From assembly GCA_002418625.1 (NCBI GenBank), contig DIEM01000041.1, forward strand, positions 59,026 through 66,941: 7,916 nt of DNA. The letters are read 5' to 3'. A program made the translations under genes and the position numbers. Shown here one piece after another: positions 1 through 6,701 of the stretch. This stretch comes from Firmicutes bacterium UBA5774. GTDB taxonomy: Bacteria; Bacillota; Clostridia; Peptostreptococcales; Anaerovoracaceae. The notes under the pieces were generated by a model that worked only from the letters and a program-made list of their open reading frames with translations, did no database searches and was not told where the DNA came from. Within the stretch, counting starts at the first letter, position 1, and each line of letters begins with the position of its first letter.

Positions 1-197
1 GATCCGGAGATCCGCGCCAATTCAACGGTCCGCTCGTCATAGTTGAGCAACGTCAATATTTCTGCTGCCTTTTGGGCTGTCTTTCCGGCATGGCCGAAGC
101 CGTGCTCCGTATAGCCGAGCACGCCAAGCAAATCATTTCCTTTCGTGATATATGTCGAGATTTCCTTGCTGCTCCTGATATCCTCAAATGTTACCAT
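1..197 (-). CDS. HD-domain metal-dependent phosphohydrolase-like protein (N-terminal part, runs off the left edge)
   Basis: The first 65 codons of a leftward gene are visible, beginning MVTFEDIRSSKEISTYI. The stretch GYTEHGFGHAGKTAQKAAEI (about residues 28-47), followed by a helix ending LNYDERTVELARISG, matches the opening of HD-domain proteins. His36 is the likely first metal ligand; the diagnostic HD pair would follow a little beyond the last visible residue and is outside the window. HD proteins of this kind usually hydrolyse phosphomonoester or phosphodiester bonds in nucleotides; the substrate here cannot be told. The ATG at 197-195 is chosen because an AGAGGTG ribosome binding site (complement of 206-212) lies 8 bases upstream, and an in-frame TGA further upstream allows no longer start. 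It is transcribed away from the other genes, so no functional link to the hydrogenase-like operon is implied. The family call is from memory of similar proteins. Confidence 0.75.
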   Translation of the reverse strand, partial: MVTFEDIRSSKEISTYITKGNDLLGVLGYTEHGFGHAGKTAQKAAEILTLLNYDERTVELARISG

Positions 198-254
198 CCT
201 GTACGCACCTCTGTTCGTGATTCATTTGACCCCATGATACTTCCATTTGTGTAA

Positions 255-263
255 ATTATACCA
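255..263 (-). promoter_or_regulatory. Extended -10 promoter for the HD-domain gene
   Basis: Read on the minus strand the sequence is TGGTATAAT: a perfect TATAAT -10 box (complement of 255-260) preceded by the TGn extension. No good -35 box sits at 17 bases, as is common for extended -10 promoters; a TTGCTA lies 21 bases upstream, too far to count. Transcription would start near position 248, about 50 bases before the ATG. Assigned from sequence only. Confidence 0.55.
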
Positions 264-300
264 TGACATCGCCTCCCGATATAGCAAATATCTTGAAAGA

Positions 301-330
301 TTGCAAAGACGGAAAGTTCATTGGTATAAT
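301..330 (+). promoter_or_regulatory. Candidate sigma-A-type promoter P1 for the HdeD-like gene
   Basis: TTGCAA at 301-306 (4 of 6 matches to the -35 consensus) is followed after 18 bases by a perfect TATAAT at 325-330. The -10 box is preceded by TGG, giving an extended -10 element. It would start transcription near 337 and leave a leader of roughly 90 bases before the TTG start at 430. It is divergent from the HD-gene promoter, with the two -10 boxes about 65 bases apart. Confidence 0.5.
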
Positions 331-343
331 AGCGCTGAATCGG

Positions 344-372
344 TTGACTAAATGGCTGAATTGCAATAATAT
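344..372 (+). promoter_or_regulatory. Candidate second promoter P2 for the HdeD-like gene
   Basis: TTGACT at 344-349 (5 of 6 matches) and TAATAT at 367-372 (4 of 6) are separated by exactly 17 bases. The -10 box lies inside a perfect 12-base palindrome, AATAATATTATT (365-376), which could be chance in AT-rich DNA or a small operator. It sits just downstream of P1, so the two may be tandem starts for the same transcript. The rest of the 198-429 gap holds no credible gene. Confidence 0.35.
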
Positions 373-429
373 TATTTTGTATGAAAAAGTGACGGCTTGC
401 GCCGCCATCGGATTTGGAGGATTTAGGAC

Positions 430-963
430 TTGAGGATATTGACATTGATTTCGGGGGCATTATTTATTATTGCCGGTATATTCTGCTTTGCTAACCCCGG
501 CGCGACGATCCTGTCCCTTGCGTTTATTCTGGGTTGCACGATGTTGATATTCGGCCTGAGCGGCGTCATGACCTACGTCTATAACCGGCATCTGCACGAA
601 ACATCCGGATGGATACTTGAAGAAACGATCCTGACACTTATTTTATCAGTGATCATACTGATGAACCAAATCGTGACAGACGCTGTCATACCGGTATTTT
701 TCGGCATGTGGATCATGTTCTCGGGCATAACGCGGGTCGTGGCCGCGTTTACGCTAAAAGAGAAGGGCGCCAAAATATGGGGCTTTTCATTGGCTTTCGG
801 CATATTATCCGTTCTGGGCGGCATTTACGCTTTTTTGAATCCGATCATGGCAAACCTTGCCATGCCGATCCTTATCGGCGTGTTCTTCCTGATCCAGGGT
901 TTGAACACGATCACAACGGGATTGTATATGATAAAAGAGGATAGAATGGATGGACAACATTAA
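430..963 (+). CDS. HdeD/DUF308 family integral membrane protein
   Basis: A 177-residue, very hydrophobic protein with about six membrane helices in three similar pairs (roughly residues 3-50, 65-110 and 117-170). Each pair has the DUF308 pattern, a glycine-containing helix, a short loop (FANPG, MNQIVTD, FLNPIM) and a second helix. The first and third loops contain the typical NP. HdeD of E. coli is tied to acid resistance, but most DUF308 proteins have no known role and none is claimed here. Translation starts at TTG 430: GGAGG at 416-420 is 9 bases upstream, and an in-frame TAG at 424-426 excludes any earlier start. The last 14 bases overlap the next gene, which suggests translational coupling. 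The family call is firm, the function is open. Confidence 0.82.
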   Translation: MRILTLISGALFIIAGIFCFANPGATILSLAFILGCTMLIFGLSGVMTYVYNRHLHETSGWILEETILTLILSVIILMNQIVTDAVIPVFFGMWIMFSGITRVVAAFTLKEKGAKIWGFSLAFGILSVLGGIYAFLNPIMANLAMPILIGVFFLIQGLNTITTGLYMIKEDRMDGQH

Positions 964-1441
964 AAAAGCTGCTATCGCAGCAGGAGCCGTCGCAGGCGGA
1001 ATTATCGGCGGAACTGTATCGCTGGCCGGTAAAATGACTAAAACTGAAGTCGTAGAGGAGTTGGGCGATGGAATAACGGATTCTGCGATCATGACCGGAG
1101 AGCTTGTCGGAGAAGCGTTGAGCGGTGCGGCAGACCTGGTCGCCGGCGGGCTAAGGAAAGATCACGACATGATTTCCGAAGGCGGAAAAGAATTGAAGCA
1201 TGCCGCTAAAACGACCCTCACCAATGCCCTGAACAATATCAAGGTGATCGGCAGAAGCGGCGCAGGGATCGTCGGCGGGATGGTCCGCGGCGATAAACAG
1301 GAGGTTGCCCGCGGGTTAAAGAATCTCGGCAAGATGGCCGCGATCGGGCTTGTGACCGTCGGCGTCGTCAAGGCTTCGCAGGATGACAGGGGAAAAACGG
1401 CCAAAAGAGAAATGCAAGACGCGGAAAACGAAAAAGAGTAG
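950..1441 (+). CDS. Glycine-zipper-rich repeat protein of unknown function
   Basis: A 163-residue protein whose family I do not recognise. Residues 11-27 are a glycine/alanine-rich hydrophobic stretch (AGAVAGGIIGGTVSLAG) with overlapping GxxxG spacings at 12/16/20 and 17/21, the pattern of helix-packing glycine zippers. Two further glycine-rich segments follow, near 58-67 and 101-111, and a hydrophobic stretch near 129-140. The C-terminus from about 141 is charged and probably disordered (ends in DAENEKE). The segments beginning LAGKM (25), VAGGL (64) and VGGMV (108) look like three copies of one repeat about 40 residues long, each a small-residue hydrophobic helix followed by a charged helix. 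No clear signal peptide or cysteines are seen. Its start codon lies inside the end of the HdeD-like gene, with AGAGG at 936-940, so the two are almost certainly co-expressed. A membrane-associated or amphipathic-helix protein is plausible. Confidence 0.75.
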   Translation: MDNIKKAAIAAGAVAGGIIGGTVSLAGKMTKTEVVEELGDGITDSAIMTGELVGEALSGAADLVAGGLRKDHDMISEGGKELKHAAKTTLTNALNNIKVIGRSGAGIVGGMVRGDKQEVARGLKNLGKMAAIGLVTVGVVKASQDDRGKTAKREMQDAENEKE

Positions 1442-1553
1442 CCGGGCGCTGCTGCCGTGACGCTGGTGTGAATTTCGAAGACCTGCGGAAATTTTTCGCT
1501 CGCAATGACATATTATAGATATCATAGATTTAGAATACGGAGTAACTTGAAAA
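1442..1553 (+). other. Spacer upstream of the hyf-like operon, with its leader and ribosome binding site
   Basis: This 112-base gap separates the glycine-rich gene from hyfB. GGAG at 1539-1542 is the likely ribosome binding site for hyfB, 11 bases before the ATG, rather far. A 6-bp inverted repeat AATTTC/GAAATT (1471-1476 and 1488-1493) followed by a few T's could form a weak hairpin. ATAGAT occurs twice, 9 bases apart (1515-1520, 1524-1529). I found no convincing promoter: ATGACA at 1505-1510 resembles a -35 box but has no -10 box at proper spacing, and no sigma-54 element fits. The operon may have an unrecognised promoter or be read through from upstream. Confidence 0.4.
1451..1510 (-). repeat. 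Degenerate copy of a dispersed intergenic repeat (TGTCATTGCGAGCG type)
   Basis: On the minus strand the spacer begins TGTCATTGCGAGCGAAAAA and continues toward GGTCTTCGAAATTCACACC. The opening resembles a repeat seen between genes in many bacterial genomes, whose copies begin TGTCATTGCGAG and are often mis-translated as CHCER. Here only the first 17 or so bases look well kept; the remainder is an inference and its left boundary is uncertain. This is recognition from memory, and only one copy is present in the window. Confidence 0.35.
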
Positions 1554-3596
1554 ATGGATTTAGTGACACCATCGTTTCTGTTTGGCGGCTCAGTCGGACT
1601 ATATTTTGCTGCGGCGTTTGCAGCGCTTGTTTATATCAAAAGGCAGAAAACAGGAAATATCATAACGCATATTCTATGCATGCTTGCAGCGGTTTCGGGA
1701 GTGCTGTGTTCCGGGATGCTTCTTTTTTCGGGACAGGAAAGCATGACAGGCGTACTGCTCGGATCCGCGGTTCCTTATATGGATATCAGTATCACGGTCG
1801 ACAGACTGTCGGCATTTTTCCTGATGCTTTTATCGATCCTTGTCTTTTGCGTATCATTGTATTCGATTGGTTATGTCGCGCATTATTATGGAAAGCGGAA
1901 TACCGGTTATTTCAACATTCTCTATGCCATTTTCATTTTGTCGATGGTATTTGTCATCACGGCCGGAAACGCTGTTTTTTTTCTGATCGCCTGGGAGGTC
2001 ATGGCCGTCATCTCCTATCTGCTGGTTGTCTTTGAATCCGAAGATCCAGAGATTCAGAAAGCCGGCCTGCTTTATGCCGTCATGACGCATATCGGCACAG
2101 CTTTTCTGATGATCGCTTTCATGGTCATGTTCCGATATACGGGATCCTTCGATATATTTGGCCCGGCCTCGGAAATACCTGGGCAGGCAAAAAATGTGAT
2201 GTTCATCCTATTCCTGATCGGCTTCGGCACAAAAGCCGGCATCATCCCGGTCCATATTTGGCTGCCCCATGCACATCCGGCGGCCCCCGGCAATATCTCC
2301 GCGCTGATGTCCGGCATCATGATCAAGACCGCCGTCTACGGACTTATTCGATTTGTTTATGATTATATGGGGATCCAGGCTGTCTGGTGGGGGGTCGCGA
2401 TCCTTCTGGCCGGTCTTGTTTCCGCGTTCTTTGGCGTGGCATACGCATTCATCGAGCAAAACATCAAGCGCATGCTGGCCTACAGCAGTATTGAGAATAT
2501 GGGGATCATATTCATCGGGACCGGTGTGAGCTTCATTGCTTTCGCCAGGGGCGCCGACGCGGTCGGTGCGCTGGCAATGGCGGCGTCGCTGCTGCATTGC
2601 TTCAATCATACGCTTTTTAAAGGATGCTTGTTTTTGGAGGCGGGTTCTGTCCATTATGCGACGCATTCTAAGAATATGGAAGATCTGGGTGGCCTGATAA
2701 AAAGGATGCCGGTAACGGCGGTCATATTCCTGGGGGGCGCCCTTTCCATAGCAGCCGTCGTTCCCTTTAATGGCTTCATCGGCGAATGGCTGACCTATCA
2801 GGCGCTGTTTGCCGGAATCGTGCCCGGGGACGCGGCGTACAGCATCCTGTTCATTTTGTCCGTGGCGGTGCTTGCGCTGGCCGGGGGGCTGGCTGCGGCA
2901 TGCTTCATAAAAATGTACGGGATAGCGTTCCTGGGACTTCCGAGAACGCATCATGCCGCGGAGGCTCTTGAGGTGCCGCGCACCATGAATGCGGGCGCGG
3001 GGATCCTGGCGGCGCTGTGCCTTATCGCGGGAATATTTCCGCTGTTTTTCCTCGCTATGATCGATCAGGCAGTTCTTGAAATGACGGGATGTTCGATCGC
3101 GGGCCAGCTGCAGGGAGGGCTTCTGCCGCTTTATACACCGCTGGCTGCCGGAAGCAGCGTGATCATGCCGCAATGGATACCGCTTTTAATGGGGATCGTT
3201 GTGATCATTGCTTTCGCAGCGCTTAAAGTGTTCGGACGCAACTATTCCGAGAGGAAATACGGCACATGGGACTGCGGCTTTGAAGCGCTGAATGCCAGGA
3301 TGCAATACAGCGGGACCGCTTTTTCAAAGCCGATCCGCGTTATATTCAGGATGATCTACCAATCCTCACGTGACCTGAAGGTCAAAGGGGAATATGTCTA
3401 CCACCCGGAAACCATGGAGTATACGCTTAAGACGGATTCCGTGTTTGAAAAACGCATCTATGATCCGCTGCTGAAATGGGTGACTCTTTTTTCAAAGGGA
3501 ATCAAATATAAAGTGCAGACAGGAAGTGTCCATACGTATCTGTTGTATATATTTATTGCCGTGCTTGCATTGATGCTGTACAACAAGATCGCTTAG
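1554..3596 (+). CDS. hyfB: Hydrogenase-4-type antiporter-like subunit B (NuoL/M/N family)
   Basis: A 680-residue membrane protein of about 15-16 helices, close to the roughly 670 residues of E. coli HyfB. It is one of the ion-translocating arms of a complex-I-like machine. Visible key residues are Glu148 in the TM5 motif (FFLIAWEVM), Lys227 in the TM7 motif (GFGTKAGIIPVHIWLPHAHP), Lys305 in IKRMLAYSSIENMG, His348 and Lys356 in the HCFNHTLFKG helix, and Glu411 in NGFIGEW, at the TM12 position where NuoM also has Glu. The C-terminal segment YGTWDCGFEALNARMQYSG (about 569-587), followed by a final membrane helix, is typical of the HyfB/HycC branch and separates it from NuoL. The ATG at 1554 is the first good start; the TTG at 1547 is out of frame. 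It opens a tight operon in which hyfC starts 13 bases after its stop. The ion moved (H+ or Na+) cannot be told from this. Confidence 0.92.
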   Translation: MDLVTPSFLFGGSVGLYFAAAFAALVYIKRQKTGNIITHILCMLAAVSGVLCSGMLLFSGQESMTGVLLGSAVPYMDISITVDRLSAFFLMLLSILVFCVSLYSIGYVAHYYGKRNTGYFNILYAIFILSMVFVITAGNAVFFLIAWEVMAVISYLLVVFESEDPEIQKAGLLYAVMTHIGTAFLMIAFMVMFRYTGSFDIFGPASEIPGQAKNVMFILFLIGFGTKAGIIPVHIWLPHAHPAAPGNISALMSGIMIKTAVYGLIRFVYDYMGIQAVWWGVAILLAGLVSAFFGVAYAFIEQNIKRMLAYSSIENMGIIFIGTGVSFIAFARGADAVGALAMAASLLHCFNHTLFKGCLFLEAGSVHYATHSKNMEDLGGLIKRMPVTAVIFLGGALSIAAVVPFNGFIGEWLTYQALFAGIVPGDAAYSILFILSVAVLALAGGLAAACFIKMYGIAFLGLPRTHHAAEALEVPRTMNAGAGILAALCLIAGIFPLFFLAMIDQAVLEMTGCSIAGQLQGGLLPLYTPLAAGSSVIMPQWIPLLMGIVVIIAFAALKVFGRNYSERKYGTWDCGFEALNARMQYSGTAFSKPIRVIFRMIYQSSRDLKVKGEYVYHPETMEYTLKTDSVFEKRIYDPLLKWVTLFSKGIKYKVQTGSVHTYLLYIFIAVLALMLYNKIA

Positions 3597-3609
3597 GGGG
3601 GACGGAGAA

Positions 3610-4557
3610 ATGAACACCATTCTATATATAATGATACAGCTGGCAGTCATGATCCTGCTTGCGCCTCTCGTCAACGGCGTGATCGCAAGGATCAAGGCGG
3701 TGTCTCAAAAAAGGCGGGGCGTTCCGCTGCTGCAGATGTATTATGACATTTATAAGCTTATGCATAAAGGCGTCGTTGTTTCCGAGGTATCCTCATGGAT
3801 TTTCAAGGCGACACCGTATATCGTCCTTTCGTCGACGCTTGCAGCCGCCGTGCTGGTGCCTGTGACGACACGGACAGGATCGGCCGGTTTTTCCGGGGAT
3901 CTGATACTGGTGGTATATCTGCTGGCGCTTGGAAGATTTTTCATGTGTCTCGCCGGACTCGATACCGGCAGCACCTTCGGTGCCATGGGCTCCAGCAGAG
4001 AGGCAATGATTTCTGCGCTGATCGAGCCCACGATCCTGGTCTCGGCGTTCACTGTGGGGCTGTCGGCGGGATCGACCTCGGTCATTGAAATGATGGCGGC
4101 GATGCAGCAAAAGAACATGCCGTTGACGCAGCCTGCTTTTGTGCTGACCTTTGCGGCGATGATGCTGGTCATCATCGCTGAGACATCGAGGATCCCGGTG
4201 GACGATCCATCCACCCACCTGGAATTGACGATGGTCCACGAGGCGATGATTTTGGAGTATTCGGGACGGCATCTGGCCATGATGGAGCTCGGCGCAGCCG
4301 TCAAGCAGCTTGTGCTGATGGTCCTGGTCGTGAACCTGTTCCTGCCGCATGAGCAGATGATTCAGGCGGCCGGCGCCGCATCGCTTGTACTGTCGCTGGC
4401 GATTTTTACCGTCAAGATCCTGGCGGCCGCCATTGTGATCGGCCTCATGGAGGTCTTTACCGTAAAACTTAGATTTTTCAGTATTTCCAATTTTGCGGCG
4501 GTATCCTTCATACTGGCGTTTCTGGGATTCATGCAATATTTCGTGCTCGGGAGGTAG
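3610..4557 (+). CDS. hyfC: Hydrogenase-4-type connector membrane subunit C (NuoH-like)
   Basis: A 315-residue protein with about eight membrane helices, the same length as E. coli HyfC. This subunit joins the peripheral redox arm to the ion-pumping arm. Family marks are RRGVPLLQMYYDIYKL (35-50), the equivalent of the NuoH loop facing the redox arm; GLDTGSTFGAMGSSREAM (116-133); and ETSRIPVDDPSTHLEL (191-206), followed by HEAMILEYSGRHLAMMELG. The acidic residues Glu191, Glu205, Glu211 and Glu216 lie in the region that in NuoH forms the charged funnel linking the redox site to the ion channels. The ribosome binding site is unusual: GGAG at 3604-3607 is only 2 bases from the ATG, so the six G's at 3596-3601, which overlap the hyfB stop, more likely serve. 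hyfE follows after 2 bases. Confidence 0.93.
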   Translation: MNTILYIMIQLAVMILLAPLVNGVIARIKAVSQKRRGVPLLQMYYDIYKLMHKGVVVSEVSSWIFKATPYIVLSSTLAAAVLVPVTTRTGSAGFSGDLILVVYLLALGRFFMCLAGLDTGSTFGAMGSSREAMISALIEPTILVSAFTVGLSAGSTSVIEMMAAMQQKNMPLTQPAFVLTFAAMMLVIIAETSRIPVDDPSTHLELTMVHEAMILEYSGRHLAMMELGAAVKQLVLMVLVVNLFLPHEQMIQAAGAASLVLSLAIFTVKILAAAIVIGLMEVFTVKLRFFSISNFAAVSFILAFLGFMQYFVLGR

Positions 4558-4559
4558 CC

Positions 4560-5216
4560 ATGGACAATTATCTTGATATTTTATCAGCTCTGATCCTTTT
4601 TTCGTCATTCGCACTGATGGCCAATAAAAGAATCAAATCATACATAAAGACATTCAGGATGCAGTCGTTCCTGATCGCGCTCGCGGCAGGGCTGCTCGGC
4701 GCCGAAAGCCTTATGGAGGACGGCAAGTTCGATATCCTTGTCGTATGCCTGATCATTCTGGCGCTGAAGGTCGTATTGATCCCGCGGCTGCTCCACAGGA
4801 CATATGCAAACGTCGAATATAAAATCGAAAAGGACTTTTTTCTTAATATCCCCATCCTGATAATAGCCAGCTGCATGCTTGTCGTTTTTGTATATTTTTC
4901 GGTTTCCACTGTCAGCGGCATCAGTGAGGGGACCATGAACGTCCAGATCGTCAATTCGTTCTCGCTGGTCCTCATTGGATTCTTTTTCATGATCAGCCGA
5001 AAAAAAGCCATCGGGCAGATCGTCGGCTTTCTAGTGATCGAAAATGGTGTCTTCGCGACTGCGATGTTTTCGACCCATGGCATGCCGTTCATTGTCGATG
5101 TGGGTATTTTCATAGACATGATCACTGCAGTGCTGATCATGGGAATCATGGTGCTGAAGATCAATGAGAAATTCGATTCGATCGACATCAACCAGTTGAA
5201 GAACTTGAAAGGATAG
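4560..5216 (+). CDS. hyfE: Hydrogenase-4-type membrane subunit E (NuoK-related)
   Basis: A 218-residue protein with about six to seven membrane helices, matching the roughly 216 residues of E. coli HyfE. Its C-terminal half carries the family signature: ENGVFATAMFSTHGMPFIVD (161-180), followed by VGIFIDMITAVLIMGIM. Glu161 lies in a membrane helix and is probably a proton-path residue like the buried glutamates of NuoK; Asp180 and Asp186 are in the next helix. The N-terminal half (about 35-80) has the helix ending in LKVVLIPRLLHR, also typical of HyfE. GGGAGG at 4549-4554 overlaps the hyfC stop and is spaced 5 bases from the ATG, so translation is likely coupled. HyfE is a marker for hydrogenase-4-like complexes as opposed to respiratory complex I, where NuoK is about 100 residues long. 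Confidence 0.9.
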   Translation: MDNYLDILSALILFSSFALMANKRIKSYIKTFRMQSFLIALAAGLLGAESLMEDGKFDILVVCLIILALKVVLIPRLLHRTYANVEYKIEKDFFLNIPILIIASCMLVVFVYFSVSTVSGISEGTMNVQIVNSFSLVLIGFFFMISRKKAIGQIVGFLVIENGVFATAMFSTHGMPFIVDVGIFIDMITAVLIMGIMVLKINEKFDSIDINQLKNLKG

Positions 5217-5224
5217 ACGGGGAT

Positions 5225-6700
5225 ATGGGACTTGTATTATGGGCCGCGCCGATCATAGCGGCACTGGCTGCGTTCGCAGCCGGTGGAAGAAAGACGCTTC
5301 ATGCGATCAGCATCCTGGCTTCATGCGTGCTGCTGCTGACGGCAATATACGCAACAGTCATGGTCATCAGGGAAGGCTCGCTTGGCTACGGCGTTTTTGG
5401 GGGATTGTTCTATCTGGATGGAGTCAGTATTATCGTTCTTGACATCGTGGTCGTCATCGGACTGCTGGTGAGCGTATTTTCAACAGGCTATCTTGAAAAT
5501 GAATTTCACCACGGCGTGATGAGCGAGCGCAGAATGAAATTATATTATATTTTAATGTATTCATTTATGTTTGCCATGATTTTGGCGCTGAGCGTCAACA
5601 ACATCGGAATACTGTGGATCGCGATCGAGGCGACAACGCTTGCATCTGCTTTTCTGGTGGGATTCAACAATGACAAGCATGCGATCGAGGCTGCATGGAA
5701 ATACGTGATCATATGTTCGGTTGGGATCGCAATGGCACTGATGGGGATCATTTTCCTGCATCTTGCGTCCGTCGGCAATATAGATCCCGGCCAGTCGCTG
5801 CAGTGGCAGGCGCTGCTGACGTCGGCGGAGGGCCTCAATCCCGACATACTGAGACTCTCCTTCATATTCATATTAGTCGGCTTTGGAACAAAGGCCGGAC
5901 TGGCCCCGATGCATACCTGGCTTCCGGATGCCCACAGCCAGGCGCCATCGCCTATCAGTGCCCTGCTGTCCGGCGTGCTGCTGAACAGCGCCATGTATGC
6001 GATCGTCAGAATGATCGCCATCGTCAATAAAAGCCTGGGAGACAGTCTTTTCACCGGCCGGATCATGATCGCTTTCGGATTGCTGTCCATCATCACGGCC
6101 GCAGTCTTCATACTAACGCAGAAGGATTACAAGAGGCTGCTGGCCTATTCGAGCATAGAGCACATGGGGATCATCGCCATTGCGTTCGGCCTTTTTACGC
6201 CGATATCCCTTTTCGCCGCATTCTTTCACATGATCAATCACTCTTTTACAAAATCCATGCTTTTCCTTGCATCCGGCAACATCCTGCAGAAGTATGGGAC
6301 CCGTGACATCGCAAGTGTAAAAAGTCTGATGAGAGTGCTTCCTATTACAGGCACGGCGTTTCTTCTGGGGCTGTTCGCCATTTCAGGCACACCGCCTTTC
6401 AGTGTCTTCGCCAGTGAATTGAATGTCATGGCCGCAATGTTCGCCGAAGGCCGGTTTGTGCTTGGCGCCGTATTCATACTCCTGCTTGCCATAATATTCG
6501 CGGGTATCGCTGTGACGCTTTTCAGGATCTTTCACGAAGCCGAGCTTGAGGAGGACAGTATCGTCAGTGGTTCCAACATGCCCGGCACCGCCGCCATTCT
6601 TGTTCTGCTGGCAGTAACTGCAGTGATGGGCGTCTATATGCCGGAAACTTTGAAAACCATGATCACGGATGCCGTAACGATCATCGGCGGAGGTATTTGA
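5225..6700 (+). CDS. hyfF: Hydrogenase-4-type antiporter-like subunit F (NuoN/M family)
   Basis: A 491-residue membrane protein of about 14 helices, slightly shorter than E. coli HyfF. It is the second antiporter-like ion-translocating subunit. Key residues seen are Glu135 in TM5 (LWIAIEATTLASAFLVG), Lys159 in EAAWKY, Lys223 in GFGTKAGLAPMHTWLPDAHS, Lys303 in DYKRLLAYSSIEHMG, His335, His339 and Lys343 in FHMINHSFTKSMLF, and Glu398 in GTPPFSVFASEL (TM12). All expected channel residues are present, so nothing suggests decay. Unlike HyfB, it lacks the long C-terminal extension. The start at ATG 5225 follows the hyfE stop by 8 bases; the ribosome binding site is modest (AAGGA at 5209-5213, or the GGGG at 5219-5222, which is too near). 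hyfG follows after a single base. There is no hyfD-like third antiporter gene between hyfC and hyfE. Confidence 0.93.
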   Translation: MGLVLWAAPIIAALAAFAAGGRKTLHAISILASCVLLLTAIYATVMVIREGSLGYGVFGGLFYLDGVSIIVLDIVVVIGLLVSVFSTGYLENEFHHGVMSERRMKLYYILMYSFMFAMILALSVNNIGILWIAIEATTLASAFLVGFNNDKHAIEAAWKYVIICSVGIAMALMGIIFLHLASVGNIDPGQSLQWQALLTSAEGLNPDILRLSFIFILVGFGTKAGLAPMHTWLPDAHSQAPSPISALLSGVLLNSAMYAIVRMIAIVNKSLGDSLFTGRIMIAFGLLSIITAAVFILTQKDYKRLLAYSSIEHMGIIAIAFGLFTPISLFAAFFHMINHSFTKSMLFLASGNILQKYGTRDIASVKSLMRVLPITGTAFLLGLFAISGTPPFSVFASELNVMAAMFAEGRFVLGAVFILLLAIIFAGIAVTLFRIFHEAELEEDSIVSGSNMPGTAAILVLLAVTAVMGVYMPETLKTMITDAVTIIGGGI

Positions 6701-6701
6701 C

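Noticed and set aside
381..392. Three-codon upstream reading frame (ATGAAAAAGTGA) before the HdeD-like gene
   Set aside because: It has no ribosome binding site and is too short to distinguish from chance; not supported as a leader peptide.
1461..1480. Possible sigma-54 (-24/-12) promoter before hyfB, as found at E. coli hyf/hyc
   Set aside because: A GG occurs but the matching GC at the required 10-base distance is absent (it reads GA), so the element does not fit.
1471..1496. AATTTC/GAAATT inverted repeat followed by T's, as a terminator after the glycine-rich gene
   Set aside because: The stem is only 6 bp with two G-C pairs, the loop is 11 bases and the T run is short. It overlaps the suspected dispersed repeat. 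Too weak to call as an intrinsic terminator.
2208..3173. Long open frame of 321 codons on the minus strand opposite hyfB
   Set aside because: It is antisense to a clearly conserved gene, its predicted protein is rich in Arg, His and Gln with no family features, and it has no sensible ribosome binding site context. It is a shadow of hyfB.
3793..4614. Open frame of 273 codons on the minus strand opposite hyfC
   Set aside because: Low-complexity, His/Arg/Gln-rich translation antisense to conserved hyfC; a shadow frame.
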